From: Candidatus Poribacteria bacterium
GTDB lineage: Bacteria > Poribacteria > WGA-4E > WGA-3G
Reading direction: 5' to 3'
Assembly (NCBI GenBank): GCA_009839975.1
Contig: VXOP01000287.1
Span: forward strand, 1-32,520
Length of the DNA: 32,520 bases
Below are positions 1-7,106 of the stretch, piece by piece (within the stretch, counting starts at the first letter, position 1; the number at the start of each line of letters is the position of its first letter). The notes below the pieces were generated by a model that was given only the letters and a program-made list of their open reading frames with translations, had not been told where the DNA came from and did no database searches. A program made the translations under genes and the position numbers.

Positions 1-52
1 AACTAAGAATTAAGGTATTATATATATGAAAGAAATTGAAAAGGTAATTACA

Positions 53-145
53 ATGGTCTTTGCTACACACTCCTATTTGAATACAAACGGACATCATTGG
101 CATTGGTGGCATTCCAATTCCAACAAAGGGGTGTGTGCGCGCTAA
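53..145 (+). CDS. His/Trp-rich leader peptide of the hisI-trpEG operon
   Basis: A 30-codon ORF from ATG 53 to TAA 143-145. Codons at 92-112 read His-His-Trp-His-Trp-Trp-His (HHWHWWH), so four His and three Trp codons fall in seven positions. An AAGG Shine-Dalgarno at 41-44 sits 8 bases before ATG 53. An in-frame ATG at 26 would give 39 codons but has a weaker site. A terminator follows at 185-222, and the next genes are hisI, trpE and trpG. Short length, clustered codons for the end products of the downstream genes, and a following intrinsic terminator define amino-acid attenuator leader peptides (trpL and hisL are the model cases). I infer the peptide itself has no function beyond placing the ribosome. 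A mixed His+Trp leader is one I do not know from the literature. Possible -10 box TATTAT at 16-21; the -35 would lie outside the window. Confidence 0.8.
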   Translation: MVFATHSYLNTNGHHWHWWHSNSNKGVCAR

Positions 146-222
146 CGAAATTTGGTCTATACTATTCTTTACATTACTGATAAGCCTTATGCACACATAC
201 CTCAGTGGCATAAGGGTTTTTT
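64..222 (+). promoter_or_regulatory. Transcription attenuator with mutually exclusive helices, predicted dual His/Trp control
   Basis: Segment 1 (64-73) can pair with segment 2 (128-137) in 10 bp with two G-U pairs. Segment 2 (131-138, plus 128-130 across a bulged A199) can instead pair with segment 3 (191-198 and 200-202). Segment 3 also forms the 5' side of the terminator (185-192 with 208-215). The control codons lie at 92-112 and the leader stop at 143-145. A ribosome finishing the peptide would cover segment 2 and let the terminator form. A ribosome stalled on His or Trp codons would leave segment 2 free to pair with segment 3 and prevent termination. The pairings are read directly from the sequence; the mechanism is inferred from the E. 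coli trp and his attenuators. No folding energies were computed. Confidence 0.7.
185..222 (+). terminator. Intrinsic terminator of the attenuator
   Basis: CCTTATGC (185-192) pairs perfectly with GCATAAGG (208-215). Three more pairs (194-196 with 205-207) extend the stem past a bulged A193. Six T residues follow at 217-222. It lies 39 bases after the leader peptide stop and upstream of hisI, as an attenuator terminator should. Confidence 0.8.
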
Positions 223-237
223 GTTTAAAGACACTAA

Positions 238-360
238 TGCTTAGTCAACATGGTATTGCAGGTCGCGATTCGGAGATCGCTCCTACAGAATCTTTTGTAT
301 TGTAGGAGGGAACTCCGATTCCCGACTTCTTAGTGCCATAAAAAAATACTTGACTAAGCA
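238..360. repeat. MITE-like nested palindromic element between attenuator and hisI
   Basis: The outer ends are an 11-bp perfect inverted repeat, TGCTTAGTCAA at 238-248 and TTGACTAAGCA at 350-360. Nested inside is an imperfect 27-base inverted pair, 261-287 and 301-327, built on TGTAGGAG and CTCCTACA cores with GCGAT-type inner palindromes. There is no coding capacity. The right end abuts the hisI Shine-Dalgarno (362-368). It looks like a non-autonomous palindromic insertion. Together with the leader peptide and terminator it accounts for the otherwise gene-free first 373 bases. Confidence 0.6.
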
Positions 361-373
361 CTAAGGAGAAATC

Positions 374-754
374 ATGGAAATATTATCTGAACTCAAATAT
401 GATCGCGACGGTTTAGTCGCTGCCGTTATACAGGATAAGACAAACAACGAAGTCTTAATGGTCGGTTATATGAACGATGAAGCAATAAAACAGACGTTGT
501 CAACGGGTCGTGTCTGCTTTTGGAGTCGGTCCCGTCAGAAACTCTGGATAAAGGGGGAGACTTCAGGACATACACAGACAGTGGAGTCTATTGCCGTAGA
601 CTGTGATGGTGATGCCTTGCTCATAAAGGTTGAGCAAAAAGTGGCAGCATGTCATGTAGGCTATCGCTCCTGCTTCTATCGGGAGGTCTCCCCCGATGGT
701 GAGTCAACGCGTGTGGTAGGTAAGAAAATTTTTGATGCAGATACAGTTTATTAG
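374..754 (+). CDS. hisI: Phosphoribosyl-AMP cyclohydrolase (HisI)
   Basis: 126 residues, full length for monofunctional HisI. It opens the adenine ring of phosphoribosyl-AMP, the third step of histidine synthesis, in the cytoplasm. The metal-binding signature is intact: D76-C77-D78-x-D80, then C93 and C100 in the ACHVGYRSC block. The upstream half has the family's MVGYMNDEA and [18 protein letters not shown] motifs. There is no HisE (PRA-PH) domain, so it is not the HisIE fusion. Strong site TAAGGAG at 362-368, 5 bases before the ATG. It heads a his-trp mixed operon, with trpE starting 100 bases downstream and no other his gene in the window. Predicted to be controlled by the upstream attenuator. 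Confidence 0.95.
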   Translation: MEILSELKYDRDGLVAAVIQDKTNNEVLMVGYMNDEAIKQTLSTGRVCFWSRSRQKLWIKGETSGHTQTVESIAVDCDGDALLIKVEQKVAACHVGYRSCFYREVSPDGESTRVVGKKIFDADTVY

Positions 755-854
755 TCCTTGATATTTTTTAGGTAGAAGGATGGAAGCCGACTAACCTCTC
801 TTCCAATCTTCCATGAATATCATGGATGCTAAGAATAGGAAAAGGAGTCATAAA

Positions 855-2366
855 ATGTATTATCCAAGTTTGGAGGAATTCCAAGAAAAAGCGGCAGTTA
901 AAAATCGAGGCAACACAATACCTGTATACCGTTCAATTTTAGCGGATATGGAGACACCGGTATCCGCATTTTACAAATTAATGCCCGACAATTTTGCGTT
1001 CTTATTGGAGAGTGTTGAAGGTGGCGAAACCGTTGCCCGATACTCATTCTTAGGTAGTCAACCTTCGGTGCTATTCCAAAGTAAAGGACATCAAGTAACA
1101 CTTGAATATCTGGATAAGGGTGAAAAGGTTTCCATGGAATATGAAGACCCGTTAACAGCACTTGAAGAACTGATGCAAAACTACAGACCTATTAGTGTTG
1201 AAGGTTTACCGGAATTCCACGGCGGTGCAGTCGGGTATATGAGCTACGATATGGTGCGGTTCGTTGAAGAACTACCGGATGATAACGAAGATGAATTGCA
1301 AATCCCCGATTGTTTCTTCATGATCGCTGAAACACTTCTCATCTTTGATCACGTGAACCATCAGATTAAAGTCGTCGCAAATGCACATATTGATGATGAT
1401 GTTGACACCGCTTATGCCGATGCTATCGCTAAAATTGATGAATTGATCGCAAAACTCACAACAGTTTCAGAGAGCATTGCAATCGGCAATAGGCAGCAAG
1501 ATACTGAGAGTTTTCCAGAACCTATCCCCGACCCACAATCCAATTTCACAAAGTTTGACTATGAAAATGCAGTCCGACGTGCAAAAGAATACATCGCAGC
1601 GGGTGACATCATACAGGTCGTGCCATCACAACGATTTAGTCGTCCGGTCTCAGTAGACTCATTTGATATTTATCGTGCATTGCGAGTCGTAAATCCATCA
1701 CCCTACATGTACTATCTCAAGTTTGATAGTTTTGACATTGTAGGGGCTTCTCCGGAAATGATGGTACGGGTAGAGGATGGGATTGTCCAGACGGTGCCAA
1801 TTGCTGGCACGCGTCCACGTGGGAAGACGACTGAAGAGGACCAGGCATTAGAAGCGGAACTTATTAATGACCCTAAGGAACGTGCGGAACATGTGATGTT
1901 AGTGGACTTAGGACGGAACGATCTCGGACGCGTGTGTGAATATCATACCGTCAAGGTAACCGACCTGATGATAGTCGAGCGATTCTCACATGTCATGCAC
2001 ATCGTTTCACACGTCGTTGGGCGTCTACGTGAAAATCTAACTGCTTTTGATGTCATCCGTGCATGTCTACCAGCGGGAACACTCTCAGGTGCACCGAAGA
2101 TACGCGCAATGGAGATCATAGATGAACTGGAACCTACTCGACGTGGCACCTACGGGGGAACAGTCGGGTATTTTAGTTTCTCAGGGAGTGCAGACACCGC
2201 GATTACAATAAGAACAGCGGTTATCAAAGACGGCACTGCTTATGTGCAAGCAGGCGGTGGTGTCGTTGCTGATTCCGTACCCGAAAATGAGTATTATGAA
2301 ACCGTCAGTAAGGCGTGGGCGATACTCACTGCTATTGAAATGGCACAACAAGGTCTGGTGTTATAG
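855..2366 (+). CDS. trpE: Anthranilate synthase component I (TrpE)
   Basis: 503 residues from ATG 855. I chose this over the in-frame ATG at 813 because AAAGGAG (841-847) lies 7 bases upstream and MYYPSLEEF is the usual family start. It converts chorismate to anthranilate using ammonia from TrpG. Near the N-terminus FLLESVEGG followed by RYSFLG matches the LLES-type tryptophan feedback site. The C-terminal chorismate-binding domain shows [61 protein letters not shown] and [15 protein letters not shown], all intact. Only 10 bases separate its stop from trpG. The feedback motif and the leader attenuator suggest two layers of Trp control. PabB is the main alternative; the LLES motif and the hisI/trpG context favour TrpE. 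Confidence 0.95.
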   Translation: MYYPSLEEFQEKAAVKNRGNTIPVYRSILADMETPVSAFYKLMPDNFAFLLESVEGGETVARYSFLGSQPSVLFQSKGHQVTLEYLDKGEKVSMEYEDPLTALEELMQNYRPISVEGLPEFHGGAVGYMSYDMVRFVEELPDDNEDELQIPDCFFMIAETLLIFDHVNHQIKVVANAHIDDDVDTAYADAIAKIDELIAKLTTVSESIAIGNRQQDTESFPEPIPDPQSNFTKFDYENAVRRAKEYIAAGDIIQVVPSQRFSRPVSVDSFDIYRALRVVNPSPYMYYLKFDSFDIVGASPEMMVRVEDGIVQTVPIAGTRPRGKTTEEDQALEAELINDPKERAEHVMLVDLGRNDLGRVCEYHTVKVTDLMIVERFSHVMHIVSHVVGRLRENLTAFDVIRACLPAGTLSGAPKIRAMEIIDELEPTRRGTYGGTVGYFSFSGSADTAITIRTAVIKDGTAYVQAGGGVVADSVPENEYYETVSKAWAILTAIEMAQQGLVL

Positions 2367-2376
2367 GAGAAAAAAG

Positions 2377-2940
2377 ATGGTTTTAATGATTGACAACTAC
2401 GACTCTTTTACATACAATCTTGTGCAGTATTTCGGTGAGTTAGGTGCGGATTTAGAGGTACATCGCAGCCGAAAAATAGGCATAGCCGAATTAGACGCGC
2501 TGGAACCAGAACGAGTCGTGATTTCACCCGGTCCCTGCACACCACGAGAAGCGGGGATTTCCAACGATACGATCAAACACTTCGCGGGAAAAGTGCCGAT
2601 TTTAGGCGTATGCCTTGGACATCAATGTATCGGGGACGTGTTTGGTGGTGAGGTCGTCCGTGCCGATAGATTAATGCATGGGAAAACATCCATGATACAT
2701 CACAATGGTAACGAACTTTTCAGGGATTTGGACAACCCATTTGAAGCCACGCGCTACCATTCCCTTATCGTCAAAAAAGATACATTGCCAGAGTGTCTTG
2801 AAATCACTGCATGGACTGACCAGGACGAAATCATGGGAATTCGCCACAAGACCTTACCGATCTGGGGTGTGCAGTTTCACCCAGAATCCATTCTGACTGC
2901 ATCTGGAAAAAGCCTATTGGCAAACTTTTTGACACTATAA
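2377..2940 (+). CDS. trpG: Anthranilate synthase component II, glutamine amidotransferase (TrpG)
   Basis: 187 residues from ATG 2377, preceded by TAGGAG. The reading frame stays open upstream to 2242, but that part overlaps trpE and does not resemble the family. Class I glutamine amidotransferase with the nucleophile C79 in GVCLGHQC, the oxyanion-loop SPGPCTP motif at 50-56, and the H168/E170 pair in QFHPESI. It releases ammonia from glutamine for TrpE. The spacing to trpE suggests translational coupling. In some bacteria the same protein also serves p-aminobenzoate synthase, which cannot be excluded because no pabB is visible. Confidence 0.93.
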   Translation: MVLMIDNYDSFTYNLVQYFGELGADLEVHRSRKIGIAELDALEPERVVISPGPCTPREAGISNDTIKHFAGKVPILGVCLGHQCIGDVFGGEVVRADRLMHGKTSMIHHNGNELFRDLDNPFEATRYHSLIVKKDTLPECLEITAWTDQDEIMGIRHKTLPIWGVQFHPESILTASGKSLLANFLTL

Positions 2941-2950
2941 TCTCAGTTGT

Positions 2951-3067
2951 ATAGTAGTAGGCACACGGAGTGTGCCGTATACCATAAACATATTGGTTGT
3001 TGATATTGTGAAACTGATACGAAAAACTGACAATTGCAGACGGCACACGGAGTGTGCCTACTACTAT
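2951..3067. repeat. Inverted pair of GGCACACGGAGTGTGCC palindromes
   Basis: A 28-base arm at 2951-2978 (TAGTAGTAGGCACACGG onward) is the reverse complement of 3040-3067 except for the central four bases, which read GGAG in both arms. Each arm is itself a hairpin, GGCACAC-GGAG-TGTGCC. About 60 bases separate the arms. There is no U-tract, so it is not a simple terminator. It looks like a REP/MITE-type unit. Confidence 0.7.
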
Positions 3068-3092
3068 TAACGCTTCACTAAACTCCATCTAT

Positions 3093-3119
3093 GATGCGAT
3101 TGGGAAATCGCATCTACCG
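3093..3119. repeat. Degenerate copy of the GCGAT-AAGGAA-ATCGC hairpin repeat
   Basis: GATGCGATTGGGAAATCGCATC followed by TACCG is an imperfect copy of the hairpin at 6959-6990, 29376-29400 and twice in 31361-31467. It sits directly beside the GGCACAC pair and upstream of the PP-loop gene. Confidence 0.6.
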
Positions 3120-3155
3120 TGGGATGAAAGTGTATATTTTTTTTTGATTAACAAT

Positions 3156-3920
3156 ATGTTAGAAGAAACAAAAACAACAAAAAACCTACCTGTTCTGGTT
3201 TCCTGGTCATCAGGTAAAGATTCCGCTTGGGCATTGCACGTTTTACGTCAACAACCCGACAGATACGATGTGCGCGGCATCTTTACCACTGTCACAAAGA
3301 CTTTCGACCGTGTATCAATCCACTCAACACCCACATGGGCACTAAAACAACAAGCAGATAGACTGGACATCCCGTTGTACGAAATACCTATTCCGTATCC
3401 TTGCTCAAATGAGATATATGAAGCAGCGATGCGGAAATTCCTTGAAGACGTAGAAACACTACCGAGTCATTTAACCGCTTCACATTTCGCATTCGGAGAC
3501 TTGTTCCTTGAAGACATCCGCGCATACAGAGAGGAAAAACTCAGCGGTACTGGATTCACCCCGATTTTCCCTGTCTGGGATGAGGATACGGCACAACTCG
3601 CGCGAGAGATGATCGCAGCTGGCATGCGTGCGATAATAACTGCTCTCAACCCAACAAAAGTTCCTGCTGATTTTGCTGGAAGATGGTTTGACGTAGAACT
3701 CCTTGCAGATTTACCTGACGATGTTGACCCACTCGGTGAGAATGGCGAATTCCACACATGTGTTATTGATGGTCCTATGTTCAGTTCACCCGTTGATGCT
3801 AAACCAGGCAGAATCGTCCAGAGAGATATTGTCTCTGCATCCAAAGACGAAGATGACAAGATTCATGCAAGTAATACCAGTCCTCCGACTTATGTGTATG
3901 CCGACGTAGTACCTTTGTAG
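3156..3920 (+). CDS. Dph6/DUF71-like PP-loop ATP pyrophosphatase
   Basis: 254 residues from ATG 3156. The frame stays open to 3054, but that extension runs through repeats, so I exclude it. No clear ribosome site precedes 3156. The PP-loop SGKDSAW at 19-25 binds ATP in the adenine-nucleotide alpha-hydrolase superfamily. Later motifs FGDLFLEDIRAYREEKL and FPVWDEDTAQLAREMI fit the DUF71 family, whose archaeal and eukaryotic members (Dph6) amidate diphthine. Bacteria lack the diphthamide pathway, so the bacterial substrate is unknown to me; an ATP-dependent amidation or ligation is the reasonable class. It may be co-transcribed with trpG, but the 215-base repeat-filled gap argues against a tight operon. 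Confidence 0.8.
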   Translation: MLEETKTTKNLPVLVSWSSGKDSAWALHVLRQQPDRYDVRGIFTTVTKTFDRVSIHSTPTWALKQQADRLDIPLYEIPIPYPCSNEIYEAAMRKFLEDVETLPSHLTASHFAFGDLFLEDIRAYREEKLSGTGFTPIFPVWDEDTAQLAREMIAAGMRAIITALNPTKVPADFAGRWFDVELLADLPDDVDPLGENGEFHTCVIDGPMFSSPVDAKPGRIVQRDIVSASKDEDDKIHASNTSPPTYVYADVVPL

Positions 3921-3984
3921 AGTCCGTAACCGTCTAATTTCTCACGTTCTTATCTAAACTATCTCCTTTTTGTGCAGAATTATG

Positions 3985-4015
3985 CACCCGATTCACTGTC
4001 TCGCAGTGTCACTAT
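3985..4015 (+). promoter_or_regulatory. Candidate ECF-type promoter of the first sigma-WD40 gene
   Basis: CACCCGATTC (3985-3994), a 13-base gap, then GTCACTAT (4008-4015), ending 22 bases before the ATG. The second sigma-WD40 gene has ACCCGTTC, a 13-base gap and GTCACCTAT in the same position. The shared bipartite pattern, with a GTC-containing downstream element, is the kind expected of an ECF promoter recognised by its own product. This is inferred from only two sites. Confidence 0.45.
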
Positions 4016-4037
4016 AGGGTGAAATCGGAGGTAAACC

Positions 4038-6782
4038 ATGAAAAACAACGATACACGATTAATTCGTCTGACGCTTGAAGGTGATGATACTGCCTTTGCG
4101 GAGCTTGTAGAAAAATATCAGAAACAGGTTCACGCGCTGGTGTGGCGAAAAATCGGTGATTTCCATATCGCTGAAGAAATTACGCAAGACACATTCCTGA
4201 AAGCGTATAACAATCTCGCTACACTGAAACAGTCACAGAGTTTCGCAAGTTGGCTTTATGTTATTGCCACAAGTCGTTGTAACTCATGGTTGCATAAAAA
4301 GTATCGACAGACAGCGTTAATACGGGATATAGATACCCTACATCCCCAGAAAACCACCTATTCTGAGCATGTGCTTGAAGAAAACGAACGGATCGCTGAA
4401 AAAGCACAACGCGAAGTCGTTAAGAAACTACTGGCGAAGCTTGGCGAAAGCGAACGCACTGTCATGACATTACATTACTTCGGAGAGATGTCGTGTTCAG
4501 AGATAGGTAAGTTTATGGGTGTATCTACCAATACAATAAAAAGCAGACTCCGTCGCGCACAACAACGTCTGCAGAAGGAGGAAACGATGATAAGAGAAGC
4601 ATTAGACAATTTCCAGATCACACCACATCTTACTGAGAATGTCATGCGTGAGATTTCGCGTATCAAACCTGTAACACCGTCAAGTAGTAAACCATTGGTG
4701 CCATTAGCAATATCTTCTGCCTCAGCCATTTTAGTTGTTTTACTGATAGGTTTTGGTGCACAGAATTTACTCAGGTTTCAAAAGCCGTATAGTTTAGAGT
4801 CAATATCAGAGCGAACGATTGAAATCGTTAAGGCACCAGTAGTTCTAAATCATCAATCAAAACCCCAATGGCAAAAACGGATTGGTGGCACTAAGAGTAG
4901 CAAAGACATAAACGACGGTCTAACAGAAGGAACAGAAAAAGTGGAAAACAACTTAACACAAGATGCTATGCAATGGAATTTGCCTGAAGATGCTAAAGCA
5001 CGTCTCGGTAAAGGTAGGATAAATGATATACAGTATTCTCCAGATGGAACAATACTTGCAGTGGCGAGTGATATTGGTATTTGGTTCTACGATTCAGATA
5101 CACATCAAGAGATCGCACTCCTTACAGATCATGAGGGTGAAGTTACCGATATCACCTTCAGTCCTGAAGGTCGCTATTTTGCAAGTAGGAGCAAACATAA
5201 TAGCGAAGAAGGGAAAATACTGCTGTGGGATAGGACATCGGGGACGCAAACAACACTTGCAGTGGATACAAGTGTGTTCCTAAACATCGGTCTGAGATTT
5301 AGTCCAGATGGGAAGACACTTGCCTGTGGAATCGGAGATACTGTTACACTTTGGGATTCCGTCATCGGAGAGCAGAAGTCTACACTCACTAACGAGACAA
5401 TAGAAAATAACATTTATTTGTCTTTTTCTACGGATGGAGAAACAATCGTTTGTGTTAATGGGGAAGGAACTGTCAGTCTGTGGGACCTGATCACTGCTAA
5501 ACATAAGCAGACAATTTCAGGACAGAAAATGATTACGTTGAGTGCAGCGTTGAGTCCGGATGGAAAAACAATTGCTACGGGTTGTGAGAATGGTGCTGTC
5601 TACCTGCACGATTTAAACACAAGTGAACTTAAGTCTACACTCTCCGGACATACGTGGGATGTTGACAATTTAGTGTTCAGTCCGGATGGAGAAATCCTCG
5701 CCAGTGCTTCGTATGTTGATAACACATTTTGCTTATGGGATGTGGATACCGGTGAGCGCAAGCGAACACTCACAGGACACACGTGGGATATTCGCGGCAT
5801 AGCGTTCAGTCCAGATGGAAAAACAATTGTCAGTGGTGGTGCTGATGATAGCATTCGTTTTTGGGATGTACATACAGGTAACCAGAAACATATCATCACT
5901 GGACATACGGATTTTGTTGCAAGCGTGGCGTTCAGTCCAGATGGAAAATTAATCGCAGTTGGCTATGAGGGACGCAATATTCGCTTCTCGGATGTAAACA
6001 CAGGCCAACCAGTCAAAACATTTGATGGATTCGAGGATTGGATTCCAAGCATAGTATTTACAAGAGATGGAAAAACACTTGTGTGTGGAAGCGGAGAAAA
6101 CGTTCACATACTGGATTCACAGACTGGTGAACACAAAATGGTACTCACTCGACAAACGAGCAGTAAACAAAGGAGCGGTATTCATAGTGTCGCACTCAGT
6201 CCGGATGAGAAAACAATCGCCAGTGGTAGTGAAGACAAAACTATCTGTCTATGGGATATGTTCACCGGTAAACAGGAAAAAATACTCATAGGACATACAC
6301 ACAGAGTCTATAGTGTAGCATTTAGTCCAGACAGAAAGACCCTCGCAAGTGGCAGTGATGACAATACTGTACGATTATGGCGTGTTGACACTGGCGAGAC
6401 TCAGATAATACTTGCCGGACATACACATGAATTTGAAGGAGTCAAGAGCGTAGCTTTCAGTCCAGATGGGAAAACTCTCGCAAGTGGCGGTGGTGATAAC
6501 ATCATCCACCTATGGGATATAGATACAGGGGAAATTAACATGACGCTTATTGGCCATACACATTGGGTGTTCAGTCTGGCGTTCAGTCCAGATGGTAAAA
6601 CCCTCGCAAGTGGGAGCGTAGACAGCGACATTCGTCTATGGGATCCGCATACTGGTAAGCATAAGAAAACATTAACGGGACATACAGGTTGGGTAAGAAG
6701 TATCGCTTTTAGTCCAGATGGCAAAACACTCGTTAGCGGTAGTGACGATGGTACTGTACTCATCTGGGAGATTGATCCTTAA
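4038..6782 (+). CDS. Membrane-anchored ECF sigma factor fused to a 14-repeat WD40 domain
   Basis: 914 residues; ATG preceded by GGAGGT (4027-4032). Sigma-70 region 2 spans about 19-92 and region 4 about 131-182, whose HTH includes MSCSEIGKFMGVSTNTIKSRLRR. A single hydrophobic helix follows at 221-242, then a hydrophilic linker with NLTQDAMQWNLPEDAKARLG (305-324). Residues 327-914 hold 14 WD40 repeats of the type FSPDGKTLASGSDD...LWD..TG...L.GH, enough for two seven-bladed propellers. The sigma domain must be cytoplasmic, so one helix would put the propellers outside the cytoplasm as a possible sensor. No separate anti-sigma gene is present. Sigma-WD40 fusions are known from planctomycete ECF groups. 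Signal and regulon are unknown; it is the full-length member of this three-gene array. Confidence 0.9.
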   Translation: MKNNDTRLIRLTLEGDDTAFAELVEKYQKQVHALVWRKIGDFHIAEEITQDTFLKAYNNLATLKQSQSFASWLYVIATSRCNSWLHKKYRQTALIRDIDTLHPQKTTYSEHVLEENERIAEKAQREVVKKLLAKLGESERTVMTLHYFGEMSCSEIGKFMGVSTNTIKSRLRRAQQRLQKEETMIREALDNFQITPHLTENVMREISRIKPVTPSSSKPLVPLAISSASAILVVLLIGFGAQNLLRFQKPYSLESISERTIEIVKAPVVLNHQSKPQWQKRIGGTKSSKDINDGLTEGTEKVENNLTQDAMQWNLPEDAKARLGKGRINDIQYSPDGTILAVASDIGIWFYDSDTHQEIALLTDHEGEVTDITFSPEGRYFASRSKHNSEEGKILLWDRTSGTQTTLAVDTSVFLNIGLRFSPDGKTLACGIGDTVTLWDSVIGEQKSTLTNETIENNIYLSFSTDGETIVCVNGEGTVSLWDLITAKHKQTISGQKMITLSAALSPDGKTIATGCENGAVYLHDLNTSELKSTLSGHTWDVDNLVFSPDGEILASASYVDNTFCLWDVDTGERKRTLTGHTWDIRGIAFSPDGKTIVSGGADDSIRFWDVHTGNQKHIITGHTDFVASVAFSPDGKLIAVGYEGRNIRFSDVNTGQPVKTFDGFEDWIPSIVFTRDGKTLVCGSGENVHILDSQTGEHKMVLTRQTSSKQRSGIHSVALSPDEKTIASGSEDKTICLWDMFTGKQEKILIGHTHRVYSVAFSPDRKTLASGSDDNTVRLWRVDTGETQIILAGHTHEFEGVKSVAFSPDGKTLASGGGDNIIHLWDIDTGEINMTLIGHTHWVFSLAFSPDGKTLASGSVDSDIRLWDPHTGKHKKTLTGHTGWVRSIAFSPDGKTLVSGSDDGTVLIWEIDP

Positions 6783-7030
6783 TGTTTCCAATGCATAACA
6801 CCTGCGTTGGTAATATTACAGTTCTTTGTTTGTGTCTTATACTGAAATCCATAATTATTTGCATACAATTGTAGCGCAAACTTTTAGTGTGCGGACACTA
6901 CTGCACAAATTAAATGAAGATTAAATGATTAATCAGGTAATTATGATTTCTCCAGGGCGGTAGGTGCGATAAGGAAATCGCACCTACCGAATAATGTTCT
7001 ATTCACAAAAAGGCAGGTTTTTTTGAATTA
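6783..7030. other. Gene-free spacer between the first two sigma-WD40 genes
   Basis: The gap between the genes is 324 bases. I see no ORF, RNA gene or U-tailed hairpin in its first 115 bases. It then carries one copy of a dispersed repeat (6901-6990) and the candidate promoter at 7044-7073. Confidence 0.7.
6901..6990. repeat. Dispersed repeat with GTGCGATAAGGAAATCGCAC hairpin, copy A
   Basis: The hairpin GGTGCGAT-AAGGA-AATCGCACC lies at 6963-6984. The 60 bases before it (ATGAAGATTAA, AATCAGGTAAT and others) also match the sequence before the hairpin at 31311-31390. The repeated unit is therefore longer than the hairpin. It is non-coding and has no U-tail. Confidence 0.65.
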
Positions 7031-7043
7031 TGACATTCCTGCA

Positions 7044-7073
7044 ACCCGTTCTCAGTGGAATCGCGTCACCTAT
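7044..7073 (+). promoter_or_regulatory. Candidate ECF-type promoter of the second sigma-WD40 gene
   Basis: ACCCGTTC (7044-7051), 13 bases, then GTCACCTAT (7065-7073), 33 bases before the ATG at 7107. Element sequence and gap match those upstream of the first paralogue while the surrounding bases differ, which argues for a retained functional site. Inference from two occurrences only. Confidence 0.45.
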
Positions 7074-7106
7074 TTGTATACCTAAATAGATTATGAGAGG
7101 ACTGTG

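Noticed and set aside
2242-2376. Upstream extension of trpG
   Set aside because: It overlaps trpE in another frame and does not look like the family; ATG 2377 has a good ribosome site.
3054-3155. Upstream extension of the PP-loop gene
   Set aside because: It lies in palindromic repeat DNA, and the family domain begins after ATG 3156.
6963-6984. GCGAT hairpin as a terminator of the first sigma-WD40 gene
   Set aside because: No U-tract follows, and the same hairpin occurs at unrelated places, so it is a dispersed repeat.
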